Assembly (NCBI GenBank): GCA_903970295.1
Contig: CAJCHQ010001060.1
Coordinates: 1 to 8,654 of the forward strand
DNA length: 8,654 bases
Source: Bryobacterales bacterium
GTDB taxonomy: Bacteria > Cyanobacteriota > Vampirovibrionia > Obscuribacterales > Obscuribacteraceae
Reading direction: 5' to 3'
The position numbers and the translations under genes are program-made. Shown one piece after another: positions 1 through 5,812 of this stretch. Every line of letters begins with the position of its first letter. Within the stretch, counting starts at the first letter, position 1. The notes beneath the pieces were generated by a model, which ran no database searches, had not been told where the DNA came from, and saw only the letters and a list, made by a program, of their open reading frames with translations.

Positions 1-105
1 GGCTTTGCAGGCTTGACTCCCGGAGTAATCGAATTCACAAGCTTGCCCGATCGTGATTGGTCCGGCTCCCAGCACGAGTATTCTCTTTATGTCTGTTCGT
101 TTCAT
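1..105 (-). CDS. carB: Carbamoyl-phosphate synthase large subunit, N-terminal fragment (runs off left edge)
   Basis: Read on the minus strand from the ATG at 105-103, the 35 visible codons begin [15 protein letters not shown] and continue [15 protein letters not shown]. This is the highly conserved N-terminus of the large chain of glutamine-dependent carbamoyl-phosphate synthase, the first pre-ATP-grasp segment with the glycine-rich GAGPIxIGQ loop (residues 13-21) and the CEFDYSG motif (23-29). The family makes carbamoyl phosphate from bicarbonate, ammonia from CarA, and two ATP in the cytoplasm, feeding pyrimidine and arginine synthesis. The full protein is normally about 1,070 residues, so only about 3% is visible. 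The start is supported by GGAG four bases upstream and by alignment with the usual MPKRxDI start. The only slight oddity is Thr18, where Val is common. The gene is divergent from the hydrolase. carA and other pyrimidine genes are not visible. Confidence 0.94.
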   Translation of the reverse strand, partial: MKRTDIKRILVLGAGPITIGQACEFDYSGSQACKA

Positions 106-220
106 CTCGCTCCGTCAATGCTGGCTTGGCTGGATCTGGCTTTCGTCCACAGTTTACACGCCCAGGCGAAACTTCCGGAAAAAGAGCATCCTATCTTGAA
201 CCTTTTTATCGGAAGGGGGT

Positions 221-248
221 TTTAAAGAGCTGAAAATCTTGGTATACC
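221..248 (+). promoter_or_regulatory. Candidate promoter for the hydrolase gene
   Basis: In the divergent gap between carB and the hydrolase, TTTAAA (221-226) and TATACC (243-248) are spaced 16 bp apart and each match four of six consensus sigma-70 positions. Transcription would start near 255, before both candidate starts of the hydrolase. The same gap (106-341) also holds a CGCC-CA-GGCG dyad at 159-168 and the palindrome TTCCGGAA at 173-180. I found no convincing carB promoter or attenuator on the minus strand. Confidence 0.25.
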
Positions 249-332
249 TTCAGATAGAGCCAGGGGGGTCTGGCATTTTTGACTTTATCGGCAAAGGCGC
301 TGTTTCCACCGCGCTTTGTTCGTTTGCCGATT

Positions 333-336
333 GGAG
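333..336 (+). promoter_or_regulatory. Ribosome binding site deciding the hydrolase start
   Basis: GGAG ends five bases before GTG 342-344. This favours GTG 342 over the longer in-frame TTG at 279, whose nearest purine tract (262-268) is ten bases away. Starting at 342 also puts a clean signal peptide at the very N-terminus. Confidence 0.55.
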
Positions 337-341
337 TGCCT

Positions 342-1376
342 GTGGACACCGAAAGACTAAAAAATCGTATTTGCGGTTTGGCATTGGCTGCAGCTTCTGC
401 CTGGCTGATTGCCGCTCCGGGGCAGGCCGAGACGGTTCGTCAGGATTATGAGGCCGGTCAATTTTCGCCACAGCCCACCAGTGTTTGGCACGATTCCAGC
501 CAGAAGCCGAGAGCGATGGCGATCACCGTGCACGGTCTGGTCATGCACGGCGGCACGTATGATGCGCTGGCCCGTCAACTGGTGACGCAAGGTTTCGTTG
601 TGGCTTCGCCCGATATGCGTGGATACGGGCGCTGGCGCCGCGACAATTCGGGCAATTCAGAAGCTGGCGCAGTCGACTACGACGCAAGTTATTACGATCT
701 GGTCGCTTTAGCCAAGAAAATGAAAGATGAGAATCCCGACCTTTCCTTGTTTTGCGTCGGCGAGAGTCTCGGCGCCGATATGTCTTTGCGCCTGGCCAGC
801 ATGCATCCGGAGCTGGTAGACGGGCTAGTATTGTCCAGCCCGGCAATCAAAAGGCAGAATTTCGTCGGCCCGATTTTGACAAAAGCGCCAAACGTGCTCA
901 AGCCCGGCGCTCAGATCGATATCGCCCCCTACATCAAAAAATTCGCCTCGGAAGATCCTCAGATCATCGAAGGTGCTATGCGTGACCCGCTCGTGCGCAA
1001 GAAATTGTCGGCACGTGAAATCTGGCGCTCACTCAACGTTTTCAAGGCCACCCTGGCCTATGCCAGGCAAGTGCCCAGTTCGATTCCAGTTCTGGTGATC
1101 CAGGGGAGTCAAGACCGGGTAGTCAAATCGAACGCTGTCGTCGCCTTGCTTGGCACGCTGAAATCTTCCGACCAGACTGTGCGATGGTTCAGCAACCGTG
1201 GTCATTTGCTACTCGAAACCGATTACGTGCGCCCCGACACGATGCAAATCGTCACTGGTTGGTTGAAAGAACACACGGCTGCCGAAACCGCAGCAGCCCA
1301 GGCGCCGCCTGAAAAGGACCCGCTCGCACCCCACACGCTTGTAATTTCACCGACGGCAGATATTGCCAGCCGCTAA
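342..1376 (+). CDS. Secreted alpha/beta-fold hydrolase (serine hydrolase, S33/lysophospholipase-like)
   Basis: From the GTG start the protein has 344 residues. Residues 1-29 form a Sec signal peptide: basic start (R5, K7, R9), Ala/Leu-rich core and a likely cut after PGQA. The alpha/beta hydrolase fold follows: the oxyanion segment VHGLVMHGG (63-71), SPDMRGYGR (89-97), nucleophile elbow GESLG (140-144) with Ser142, acid QGSQDRVV (254-261) with Asp258, and RGH (286-288) with His288. The Ser-Asp-His triad is therefore complete. The overall pattern resembles monoacylglycerol lipase/lysophospholipase or serine aminopeptidase S33 enzymes, which cleave ester or amide bonds; the substrate cannot be told from sequence. 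After about residue 310 there is an Ala/Pro-rich tail outside the fold. The protein should act outside the cytoplasmic membrane. The gene stands alone between divergent carB and a convergent TPR gene. An alternative start is TTG 279, adding 21 residues ahead of the signal peptide. Confidence 0.87.
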   Translation: MDTERLKNRICGLALAAASAWLIAAPGQAETVRQDYEAGQFSPQPTSVWHDSSQKPRAMAITVHGLVMHGGTYDALARQLVTQGFVVASPDMRGYGRWRRDNSGNSEAGAVDYDASYYDLVALAKKMKDENPDLSLFCVGESLGADMSLRLASMHPELVDGLVLSSPAIKRQNFVGPILTKAPNVLKPGAQIDIAPYIKKFASEDPQIIEGAMRDPLVRKKLSAREIWRSLNVFKATLAYARQVPSSIPVLVIQGSQDRVVKSNAVVALLGTLKSSDQTVRWFSNRGHLLLETDYVRPDTMQIVTGWLKEHTAAETAAAQAPPEKDPLAPHTLVISPTADIASR

Positions 1377-1398
1377 GGGGCTTCCGCATCTGCGACCG

Positions 1399-1462
1399 GT
1401 CAGGCAGCATTGATAGGCGACGCGCCAGTCAGGCAGGCAGCATTCAGCGGCGATCGCGCCAG
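1399..1462. repeat. Imperfect tandem duplication at the convergent gene junction
   Basis: Two adjacent copies, about 30 nt (1399-1428) and 35 nt (1428-1462), share GTCAGGCAG, CATT, GGCGA and CGCGCCAG in order. They differ by a four-base AGGC-type insertion, one extra T and three substitutions. Each copy ends in a short GC hairpin: GGCG-ACG-CGCC at 1416-1426 and GGCG-ATCG-CGCC at 1449-1460. The second copy contains the last codons and stop of the minus-strand TPR gene; the first lies just beyond it. No T-tract follows, so this is not a classical terminator, though the hairpins could slow polymerase from either side. Confidence 0.6.
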
Positions 1463-2004
1463 GCATATTTTTCTGCCTTTTTTCGGTCAGCCAGCGCCAG
1501 GTCATGATTGCCCAGATGTTCGTAGACAGTGGCTCGCAACTGGTATAAATCGCCATCACTGGGATCAAGAGCAATGGCTCGATTAAAATCGGCCAGAGCC
1601 AGATCGAATCGAGGCTCGCGCATGTTCATATAGCATTTGCCGCGGTTGAAATATGCGTCCAACCTGCGAGGACTGCCATTGATCACCCGGGTCAGTTCTT
1701 CGATTGACTTCCCATACTCGCCATGATTAGACATCTGGCGGGCTTGCATGTAGAGCAAATCGCGCGTCAACCCGTTGCGGCTGAATGTATCGGGCGTCTT
1801 TGCGGGAGTGCCAAGCAAATTGTATTTGGCCAAGAGCATGGGCGAGAAAGCGATAACGCCCACCAGGGTAAGAATCAGACCGAGAAGGTAGGGAGAAGGT
1901 GCTTCCTTCGTCGCTCCCAATCCGGGTGCGCCTGATTCTGGTCCTTTGACATCCCTGTCAGCCAGTCCCACATAAGCATTTTCGCTTTGTTTATGCCCTT
2001 CCAT
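1444..2004 (-). CDS. Single-span membrane protein with TPR repeats
   Basis: The predicted protein has 186 residues. Residues 1-37 are polar and Gly/Pro-rich. Residues 39-59 form one hydrophobic membrane segment (YLLGLILTLVGVIAFSPMLL). The rest is helical with about three tetratricopeptide repeats (roughly 81-113, 114-149, 150-180). The middle one is the clearest, with AYFNRGKCY and the ending LADFNRAIALDPSD. TPR arrays bind other proteins, so this is probably a membrane-anchored adaptor; its partner is unknown. I chose ATG 2004 because GGGGGA lies seven bases upstream. ATG 2019, five codons earlier, has AAGG touching it and no properly spaced site, but remains possible (191 residues). The carbonic anhydrase gene lies upstream on the same strand with a gap of about 100 bp, so co-transcription is possible. 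The last codons (WRDRR, stop) fall inside the tandem repeat. Confidence 0.8.
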   Translation of the reverse strand: MEGHKQSENAYVGLADRDVKGPESGAPGLGATKEAPSPYLLGLILTLVGVIAFSPMLLAKYNLLGTPAKTPDTFSRNGLTRDLLYMQARQMSNHGEYGKSIEELTRVINGSPRRLDAYFNRGKCYMNMREPRFDLALADFNRAIALDPSDGDLYQLRATVYEHLGNHDLALADRKKAEKYAWRDRR

Positions 2005-2011
2005 ATTGCCA

Positions 2012-2017
2012 TCCCCC
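2012..2017 (-). promoter_or_regulatory. Ribosome binding site deciding the TPR gene start
   Basis: On the minus strand GGGGGA (2017 to 2012) is followed by seven bases and then ATG at 2004. The upstream ATG at 2019 overlaps this purine tract and has no correctly spaced site of its own. Confidence 0.45.
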
Positions 2018-2112
2018 ATCCTTAAATATCAGACCCCCTTTTGCTAATTTACCAGGCTCGAGTGGCTATCATTCCAGCCGGAGCGAGGTTTAGATTGATT
2101 CTCCTCAGGCAT

Positions 2113-2640
2113 TTAGACAATAGAGTCGCCGGCAAGCTGCTTCTTGTAGATTTCGGCATATTCCACGTAGTGTTGCCAACCTTCTGAAATCCTGGATTGG
2201 TCGGCAGCCGAGAGGGTGCGTACGACTTTTCCCGGAATGCCCATGACTAGAGAATTGGGCGGAATCTGCGTGTTAGGGGCCACAACCGCTCCGGCAGCCA
2301 CCAGCGAACCGCGACCGACGACCACACCATCGAGCAAGATAGCGCCCATCGAGATCATGCAATCATCCTCCACTTTGCAGCCATGCAGAATGGCACCGTG
2401 CCCTACCGTAATTCGTTCACCGAGGACGACCGGGTGAACGTTTGTTACGTGCAGCACACAGCTGTCCTGAATGTTTGTTTCCTTCCCCACAGAGATCGAA
2501 TTGATGTCGGCGCGAATTACTGTGTTGAACCAAATGCTCACTCGTGCAGCCAGTTCCACTCGGCCAATGATCGAAGCGGTCGGCGCCACGAAAACACTGG
2601 GATCAATTTTGGGTTGGTTTTGTTGATAAGGGAAAAGCAT
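2113..2640 (-). CDS. Gamma-class carbonic anhydrase family protein (YrdA/PaaY type)
   Basis: This is a 175-residue left-handed beta-helix (hexapeptide-repeat) protein, the usual length for this family. The N-terminus PKIDPSVFVAPTASIIG is typical. All residues matching the active site of archaeal Cam are present: Arg43 and Asp45 (VIRADIN), Gln58 and Asp59 (NIQDS), and the three metal-binding histidines His64, His81 and His86 (VLH; VGHGAILHG). Hexapeptide repeats continue to about residue 140 (GIPGKVVR), followed by a C-terminal helix that packs the trimer. The family binds Zn or Fe/Co and some members hydrate CO2. Many YrdA-like proteins have weak or unknown activity, so the exact reaction is uncertain although the metal site is intact. 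It is probably cytoplasmic. No clear ribosome site precedes ATG 2640. The gene is divergent from the small gene upstream of mutS2 and may be co-transcribed with the downstream TPR gene. Confidence 0.92.
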   Translation of the reverse strand: MLFPYQQNQPKIDPSVFVAPTASIIGRVELAARVSIWFNTVIRADINSISVGKETNIQDSCVLHVTNVHPVVLGERITVGHGAILHGCKVEDDCMISMGAILLDGVVVGRGSLVAAGAVVAPNTQIPPNSLVMGIPGKVVRTLSAADQSRISEGWQHYVEYAEIYKKQLAGDSIV

Positions 2641-2657
2641 TTGATAAGTGTAACCGG

Positions 2658-2702
2658 TCTCAAGTGCTGAGATTTTCAGGCTGCAAAGATGTTAAAATTA
2701 AC
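2658..2702. promoter_or_regulatory. Two short dyads in the divergent control region (possible operators)
   Basis: The region of about 85 bp between the carbonic anhydrase gene and the small gene before mutS2 contains TCTCA-AGTGC-TGAGA (2658-2672) and GTTAA-AA-TTAAC (2691-2702). Both are perfect inverted repeats with short centres, suited to dimeric regulators. The second overlaps TAAAAT (2693-2698), a candidate -10 element for the small gene and mutS2. No good -35 element sits at the right distance. Function is inferred only from position and symmetry. Confidence 0.3.
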
Positions 2703-2711
2703 CTCTAGCAC

Positions 2712-2719
2712 GGAGGGAG
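2712..2719 (+). promoter_or_regulatory. Strong ribosome binding site of the small gene before mutS2
   Basis: GGAGGGAG ends six bases before ATG 2726. The spacing favours this ATG over TTG 2723 (three bases) and over the adjacent ATG 2729. This is the strongest ribosome site in the window. Confidence 0.75.
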
Positions 2720-2725
2720 TACTTG

Positions 2726-3025
2726 ATGATGCCCGTTTACGATCAGCCCATGCGCAAGTTGCTAGGGATTCTTTCACCGACCATATCATGGCTTAATGAA
2801 AAAGGTTCGGTGGATGTCAGCGCTGTTCCAGACAGTCACCTCGAAGCAATCAAACAGCTTGAGCGTATTGGTGTCGTTCATAAACGCAACAACCGCAGCT
2901 ACGAATTGCAAAAAATTCGCCTGAAGAAGCTCCTGGGCAACCTGGGCATCGAGACTCTGGTCGCTACAGAACAAGCCGAAACGCTTGCCCCACTTGCGCC
3001 AGCCATCAGCACTGACTTAAATTAG
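2726..3025 (+). CDS. Small winged-helix-like hypothetical protein, upstream partner of mutS2
   Basis: The predicted protein has 99 residues. I do not recognise a named family. Residues about 5-75 suggest a small winged-helix fold: helix MRKLLGILSPTISWLNEKG, then VSAVPDSHLEAIKQLERIG as a helix-turn-helix-like pair, then VVHKRNNRSYELQKIRL as a basic wing. The tail (after about residue 78) is Ala/Leu/Pro-rich and probably disordered. It could bind DNA, RNA or a ribosomal partner; none is shown. Its stop (TAG 3023-3025) lies 12 nt before the TTG of mutS2 and in the same reading frame, so the two genes surely share a transcript and are likely translationally coupled. If it is a DNA-binding regulator, the GTTAA-AA-TTAAC dyad 23 bp upstream would be a natural site for self-control; this is inference. 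Confidence 0.78.
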   Translation: MMPVYDQPMRKLLGILSPTISWLNEKGSVDVSAVPDSHLEAIKQLERIGVVHKRNNRSYELQKIRLKKLLGNLGIETLVATEQAETLAPLAPAISTDLN

Positions 3026-3029
3026 TCAG
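3012..3029 (+). promoter_or_regulatory. Hairpin over the stop codon between the small gene and mutS2
   Basis: CTGACT (3012-3017) and AGTCAG (3024-3029) form a perfect six-base-pair stem with loop TAAATT. The TAG stop of the small gene (3023-3025) lies at the loop-stem border, and the mutS2 TTG begins eight bases after the stem. mutS2 has no visible ribosome site of its own, so its translation probably depends on ribosomes finishing the small gene. The stem has no T-tract and is not a transcription terminator. Confidence 0.4.
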
Positions 3030-3037
3030 CCTCTAGA

Positions 3038-5527
3038 TTGGATGAAATTTTAGCCAGAACTTATAAATCGCTGGAATGGGAGCGTCTGAAGAGCTTCCTT
3101 TTGAGCGAAGCGGAATCAGCTGCCGGGCAGTTGCATTGTCGATCTTTGTCGCTGGCTGAAAACATCGACTCAACGCAATTACTTCTCGACGAAACGCAAG
3201 AAGTAGTCGATATGATTCGCGCGCGCTCGGCCCTTACCGCCGCCGGCTTGCCGTCCCTGGAAGAGACCTTGCAAAGATTGGCTTCCGGTGCCGCTCTCAC
3301 ACCGCGTGATTTTCTCGATGTGAAGGCGATGTTGAAACTCGCTCACGGCATGCGCTCGAGTATCGGACTGTTGCCGCCAGAGTCATTTCCGCGCATCAGC
3401 TCTTATTACCCGAATATTCACTCACTGCCTGAAGTCGTTAACGCCATCGAAACAGTTATAGACGATGGTGGTGGTATCACCGATGATGCCAGCCCATTGC
3501 TCAGACAAGCTCGCCGCGAAGTGCAAAAATTGCAAGCAGCGATACATCAAGAACTGACCCGGATCATTCATTCGAGCACCCTGTCGAAAGCGCTGCAAGA
3601 ACCCATTTATACGCAGCGCCAGGGGCGTTATGTATTGCCCGTCAATGCCAACATGCGCAATGTCATTCAAGGCATCGTTCACGACAGCTCTGCTTCAGGC
3701 TTGACCGTTTATGTTGAACCAATCGCGGTGCTCGAGCTGGCCAACAAAGTGCGCTTGAAAGAAGCGGAAATCGAACGCGAAATCGCTCGTGTTTTGCATG
3801 AACTGGCACTGTCACTGCAAAAGTACAATGCCCAAATCGAAGAAAATTATTTTGTCGCCGGCAAACTAGATGCAATTTCGGCGAGGGCTCGTCTCAGTTT
3901 GAAATATAACGGATGCAAGCCCGAGATATCGGTTCCCCAGCGCATCGATTACAGACAAGCCAGGCATCCACTGCTGGTCTTGCAAAGCTCTCTGGCCCAG
4001 GTGGTGCCGAATGATATCAGAATCGGCGCCGGTGACGAATTGGGACAAACGCTTGTAATCACGGGACCAAATACGGGCGGCAAAACAGTATTGTTGAAAA
4101 CCGTGGGAATCTTCGCGCTGATGCTCAGGGCTGGGCTCTTGTTGCCGGTGGCCCAGGGATCTATTGGCACCGTATTCAAGGGAGTTTATGCCGATATAGG
4201 CGACGAACAATCGCTGGAGCAAAGTTTGTCCACCTTTTCATCGCACATGCAAAATATCGTGCAGATTGTCGATCGCGCGAAAGAATCGACACTGATTCTG
4301 CTCGATGAAATTGGCGCCGGTACCGATCCCAAAGAAGGAGCGGCTCTGGCTAAGTCGGTTTTGGAATATCTCACCGTATCTGGTGCGATGACGATTGCCA
4401 CCACACATTTCAGCGAACTGAAAACTCTGGCTTATGCTGACAGCGGATTCATCAATGGCAGCCTCGATTTCGACGACGTTTCGCTCAGCCCGACGTATCG
4501 GCTCCGGCTGGGACTTCCCGGCAGTTCGAAAGCAACAACGATAGCGGCCAGATTAGGATTGAATGAGAAAGTTATTGCTCGCGCTAACGATTTGCTGCAA
4601 ACATCCGATCAAGATTTGCAGCAAACAATCACCCAATTGGAATCGCGATTGCGCAGTCTGGACGAGCGAGAGCTGGAGCTGGATCGCAGAAAAGCCGACG
4701 ACCAAGCAGAACGCCAAAAATTTGAAGAAGAGAAAAAGCAACTGGAAAAGAAATCAGAAGCTTCACGTCTCAGCCTGGCTAATGAGCTCGAACAAGAATT
4801 CCAAATTTCCAAAGACTATATTCGACATCTGATCGCCGAATTGCAAAAAGAGCCAGGTATTGCCAAAGCGCAGCGCGTACAAAAAGACCTTGACTCTTTG
4901 CGCAAAGAACTGGGCTGGATTGATAAAACGAGTTTGCCGGCGGCCTCTGCCATCGACTTGCAGTCCCTGACAGCCGGGCAATGGGTGCGCGTGCGCTCTC
5001 TCAATCAACGCGCGATCGTCCAGGAAACTGTGCCGGGTAACGCCAAACACGAAGCGCTCGTGGTTGTGCGAGCAGGCAGCATGAGCATGAAAGTGCCGGT
5101 TTCCGACCTGGAAATCGTTCAGGGGGCTGCGGGTAAAAGCAAAAAGATCCCGCAAATAGCAAAATCCTCGGGCAGCGAAACGAATTCTCGTTCCGACCCC
5201 ACTCAAAATTTCCGCCCCAAATCGACTCGTGGACGTAGCGGCAGTCGCCGCGCCGTCGACGAGGAGCCCCATCTGTTCGTGCGCACCCAGGCCAATACTG
5301 TCGATTTGCGCGGACAACGGGTAGAAGAGGCGATCGCTAATCTGGAGAGATTTATCGACAGCTGTGTGCTTGCCGGCACTTCGCCCGTAATGATTATTCA
5401 TGGGCACGGCACAGGCGCCGTGCGCCAGGCCACACGCAGTTATCTCGAAGGCGTCGCGCACGGGAATTCTTATCGCCCTGGCGAGACCTACGAAGGCGGC
5501 GACGGCGTCACGATCGTCGAATTTTAG
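3038..5527 (+). CDS. mutS2: MutS2 ATPase with C-terminal Smr domain
   Basis: The 829-residue protein has full MutS2 architecture and is slightly longer than the usual 780-790. Residues 1-300 are the core/lever region. The ATPase starts near ARHPLL (308-313), with Walker A GPNTGGKT (343-350), STFSSHM (398-404), Walker B LILLDEIGAG (Asp423, Glu424) and TTHFSELK (His457). A charged coiled coil covers about 520-605, a KOW-like segment starts near 644 (LTAGQWVRVRSL), a basic Ser/Arg linker covers about 700-750, and the Smr domain runs from about 752 to 829 with VDLRG (755-759) and HGHGTG (788-793). The MutS mismatch-recognition domain I is absent, as expected. Studied homologues suppress recombination (Helicobacter, Thermus) or split collided ribosomes (Bacillus subtilis); which applies here is unknown. 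The TTG start fits the family N-terminus (MDEILARTYKSLEWERL) and is the only start after the in-frame TAG at 3023. Confidence 0.96.
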   Translation: MDEILARTYKSLEWERLKSFLLSEAESAAGQLHCRSLSLAENIDSTQLLLDETQEVVDMIRARSALTAAGLPSLEETLQRLASGAALTPRDFLDVKAMLKLAHGMRSSIGLLPPESFPRISSYYPNIHSLPEVVNAIETVIDDGGGITDDASPLLRQARREVQKLQAAIHQELTRIIHSSTLSKALQEPIYTQRQGRYVLPVNANMRNVIQGIVHDSSASGLTVYVEPIAVLELANKVRLKEAEIEREIARVLHELALSLQKYNAQIEENYFVAGKLDAISARARLSLKYNGCKPEISVPQRIDYRQARHPLLVLQSSLAQVVPNDIRIGAGDELGQTLVITGPNTGGKTVLLKTVGIFALMLRAGLLLPVAQGSIGTVFKGVYADIGDEQSLEQSLSTFSSHMQNIVQIVDRAKESTLILLDEIGAGTDPKEGAALAKSVLEYLTVSGAMTIATTHFSELKTLAYADSGFINGSLDFDDVSLSPTYRLRLGLPGSSKATTIAARLGLNEKVIARANDLLQTSDQDLQQTITQLESRLRSLDERELELDRRKADDQAERQKFEEEKKQLEKKSEASRLSLANELEQEFQISKDYIRHLIAELQKEPGIAKAQRVQKDLDSLRKELGWIDKTSLPAASAIDLQSLTAGQWVRVRSLNQRAIVQETVPGNAKHEALVVVRAGSMSMKVPVSDLEIVQGAAGKSKKIPQIAKSSGSETNSRSDPTQNFRPKSTRGRSGSRRAVDEEPHLFVRTQANTVDLRGQRVEEAIANLERFIDSCVLAGTSPVMIIHGHGTGAVRQATRSYLEGVAHGNSYRPGETYEGGDGVTIVEF

Positions 5528-5578
5528 GAACGGAATTCAGCTTCCTCACCGCCTGCAGTGGGGAAATTACGCAGAAAG

Positions 5579-5812
5579 TTAATCAGCGAAAAAAGACTGC
5601 CATTGTTGTCGAAAAATCTCGAGCGCCGTGTAGATACTGACCACGGGGCGATGACACAGGCGCGATGTCAAGCGGGCAACATCCCAAAACCATTGTCTCG
5701 GCTGAGTTTTCCCAGTAGATAAATGGGGAATGATCAGAAAGTTATAGTGCAAGGAGCGCCCGCACTCGAAGGTTTCCGTTTCCCAGATGACTGCACAAGA
5801 TTCCACGGCCAT
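5579..5812 (-). CDS. Doubtful small ORF in the gap after mutS2
   Basis: This 77-codon minus-strand frame nearly fills the gap between mutS2 and the large downstream gene. Its ATG (5812-5810) is preceded by GAGG with an eight-base spacer, and about 57% of its third codon positions are G or C, similar to the window. The product (ending VVSIYTALEIFRQQWQSFFAD) contains four Trp and three Cys, has no signal peptide or clear membrane segment, and matches no family I know. Its first 26 bases overlap, antisense, the start of the large gene, which argues against both starts being used at full strength. It could be a real orphan gene, a remnant, or chance. Confidence 0.27.
   Translation of the reverse strand: MAVESCAVIWETETFECGRSLHYNFLIIPHLSTGKTQPRQWFWDVARLTSRLCHRPVVSIYTALEIFRQQWQSFFAD
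5743..5748 (+). promoter_or_regulatory. Candidate -10 element for the large right-hand gene
   Basis: TATAGT matches five of six sigma-70 -10 positions and would start transcription near 5755, about 30 bases before ATG 5787. No convincing -35 element or extended -10 is visible. AAGGAG lies nearby (5751-5756) but is 30 bases from the start, too far to serve it. The rest of the gap (5528-5742) shows no terminator: AGGAA/TTCCT after mutS2 is only a five-base stem without a T-tract. Confidence 0.27.

Noticed and set aside
13..225. 70-codon plus-strand ORF
   Set aside because: It lies opposite the carB start and across the carB/hydrolase control region; the carB match is decisive and the plus-strand product looks like no protein.
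239..451. Plus-strand ORF of 70 codons with a TTG start
   Set aside because: It overlaps the signal-peptide region of the hydrolase in another frame and has no features of its own.
1394..1401. GACCGGTC palindrome at the convergent junction
   Set aside because: An isolated eight-base palindrome with no partner site; too short to call a regulatory site.
2050..2085. Inverted repeat GGCT/AGCC between the carbonic anhydrase and TPR genes
   Set aside because: A four-base stem without a T-run is within chance expectation and does not support a terminator.
4763..5461. 232-codon minus-strand ORF opposite the end of mutS2
   Set aside because: It lies wholly inside the well-supported mutS2 coiled coil to Smr region; its sequence is the usual antisense shadow with no recognisable motif.
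5523..5546. Possible terminator after mutS2 (AGGAA...TTCCT)
   Set aside because: The stem is only five base pairs with an 11-base loop and no T-tract.
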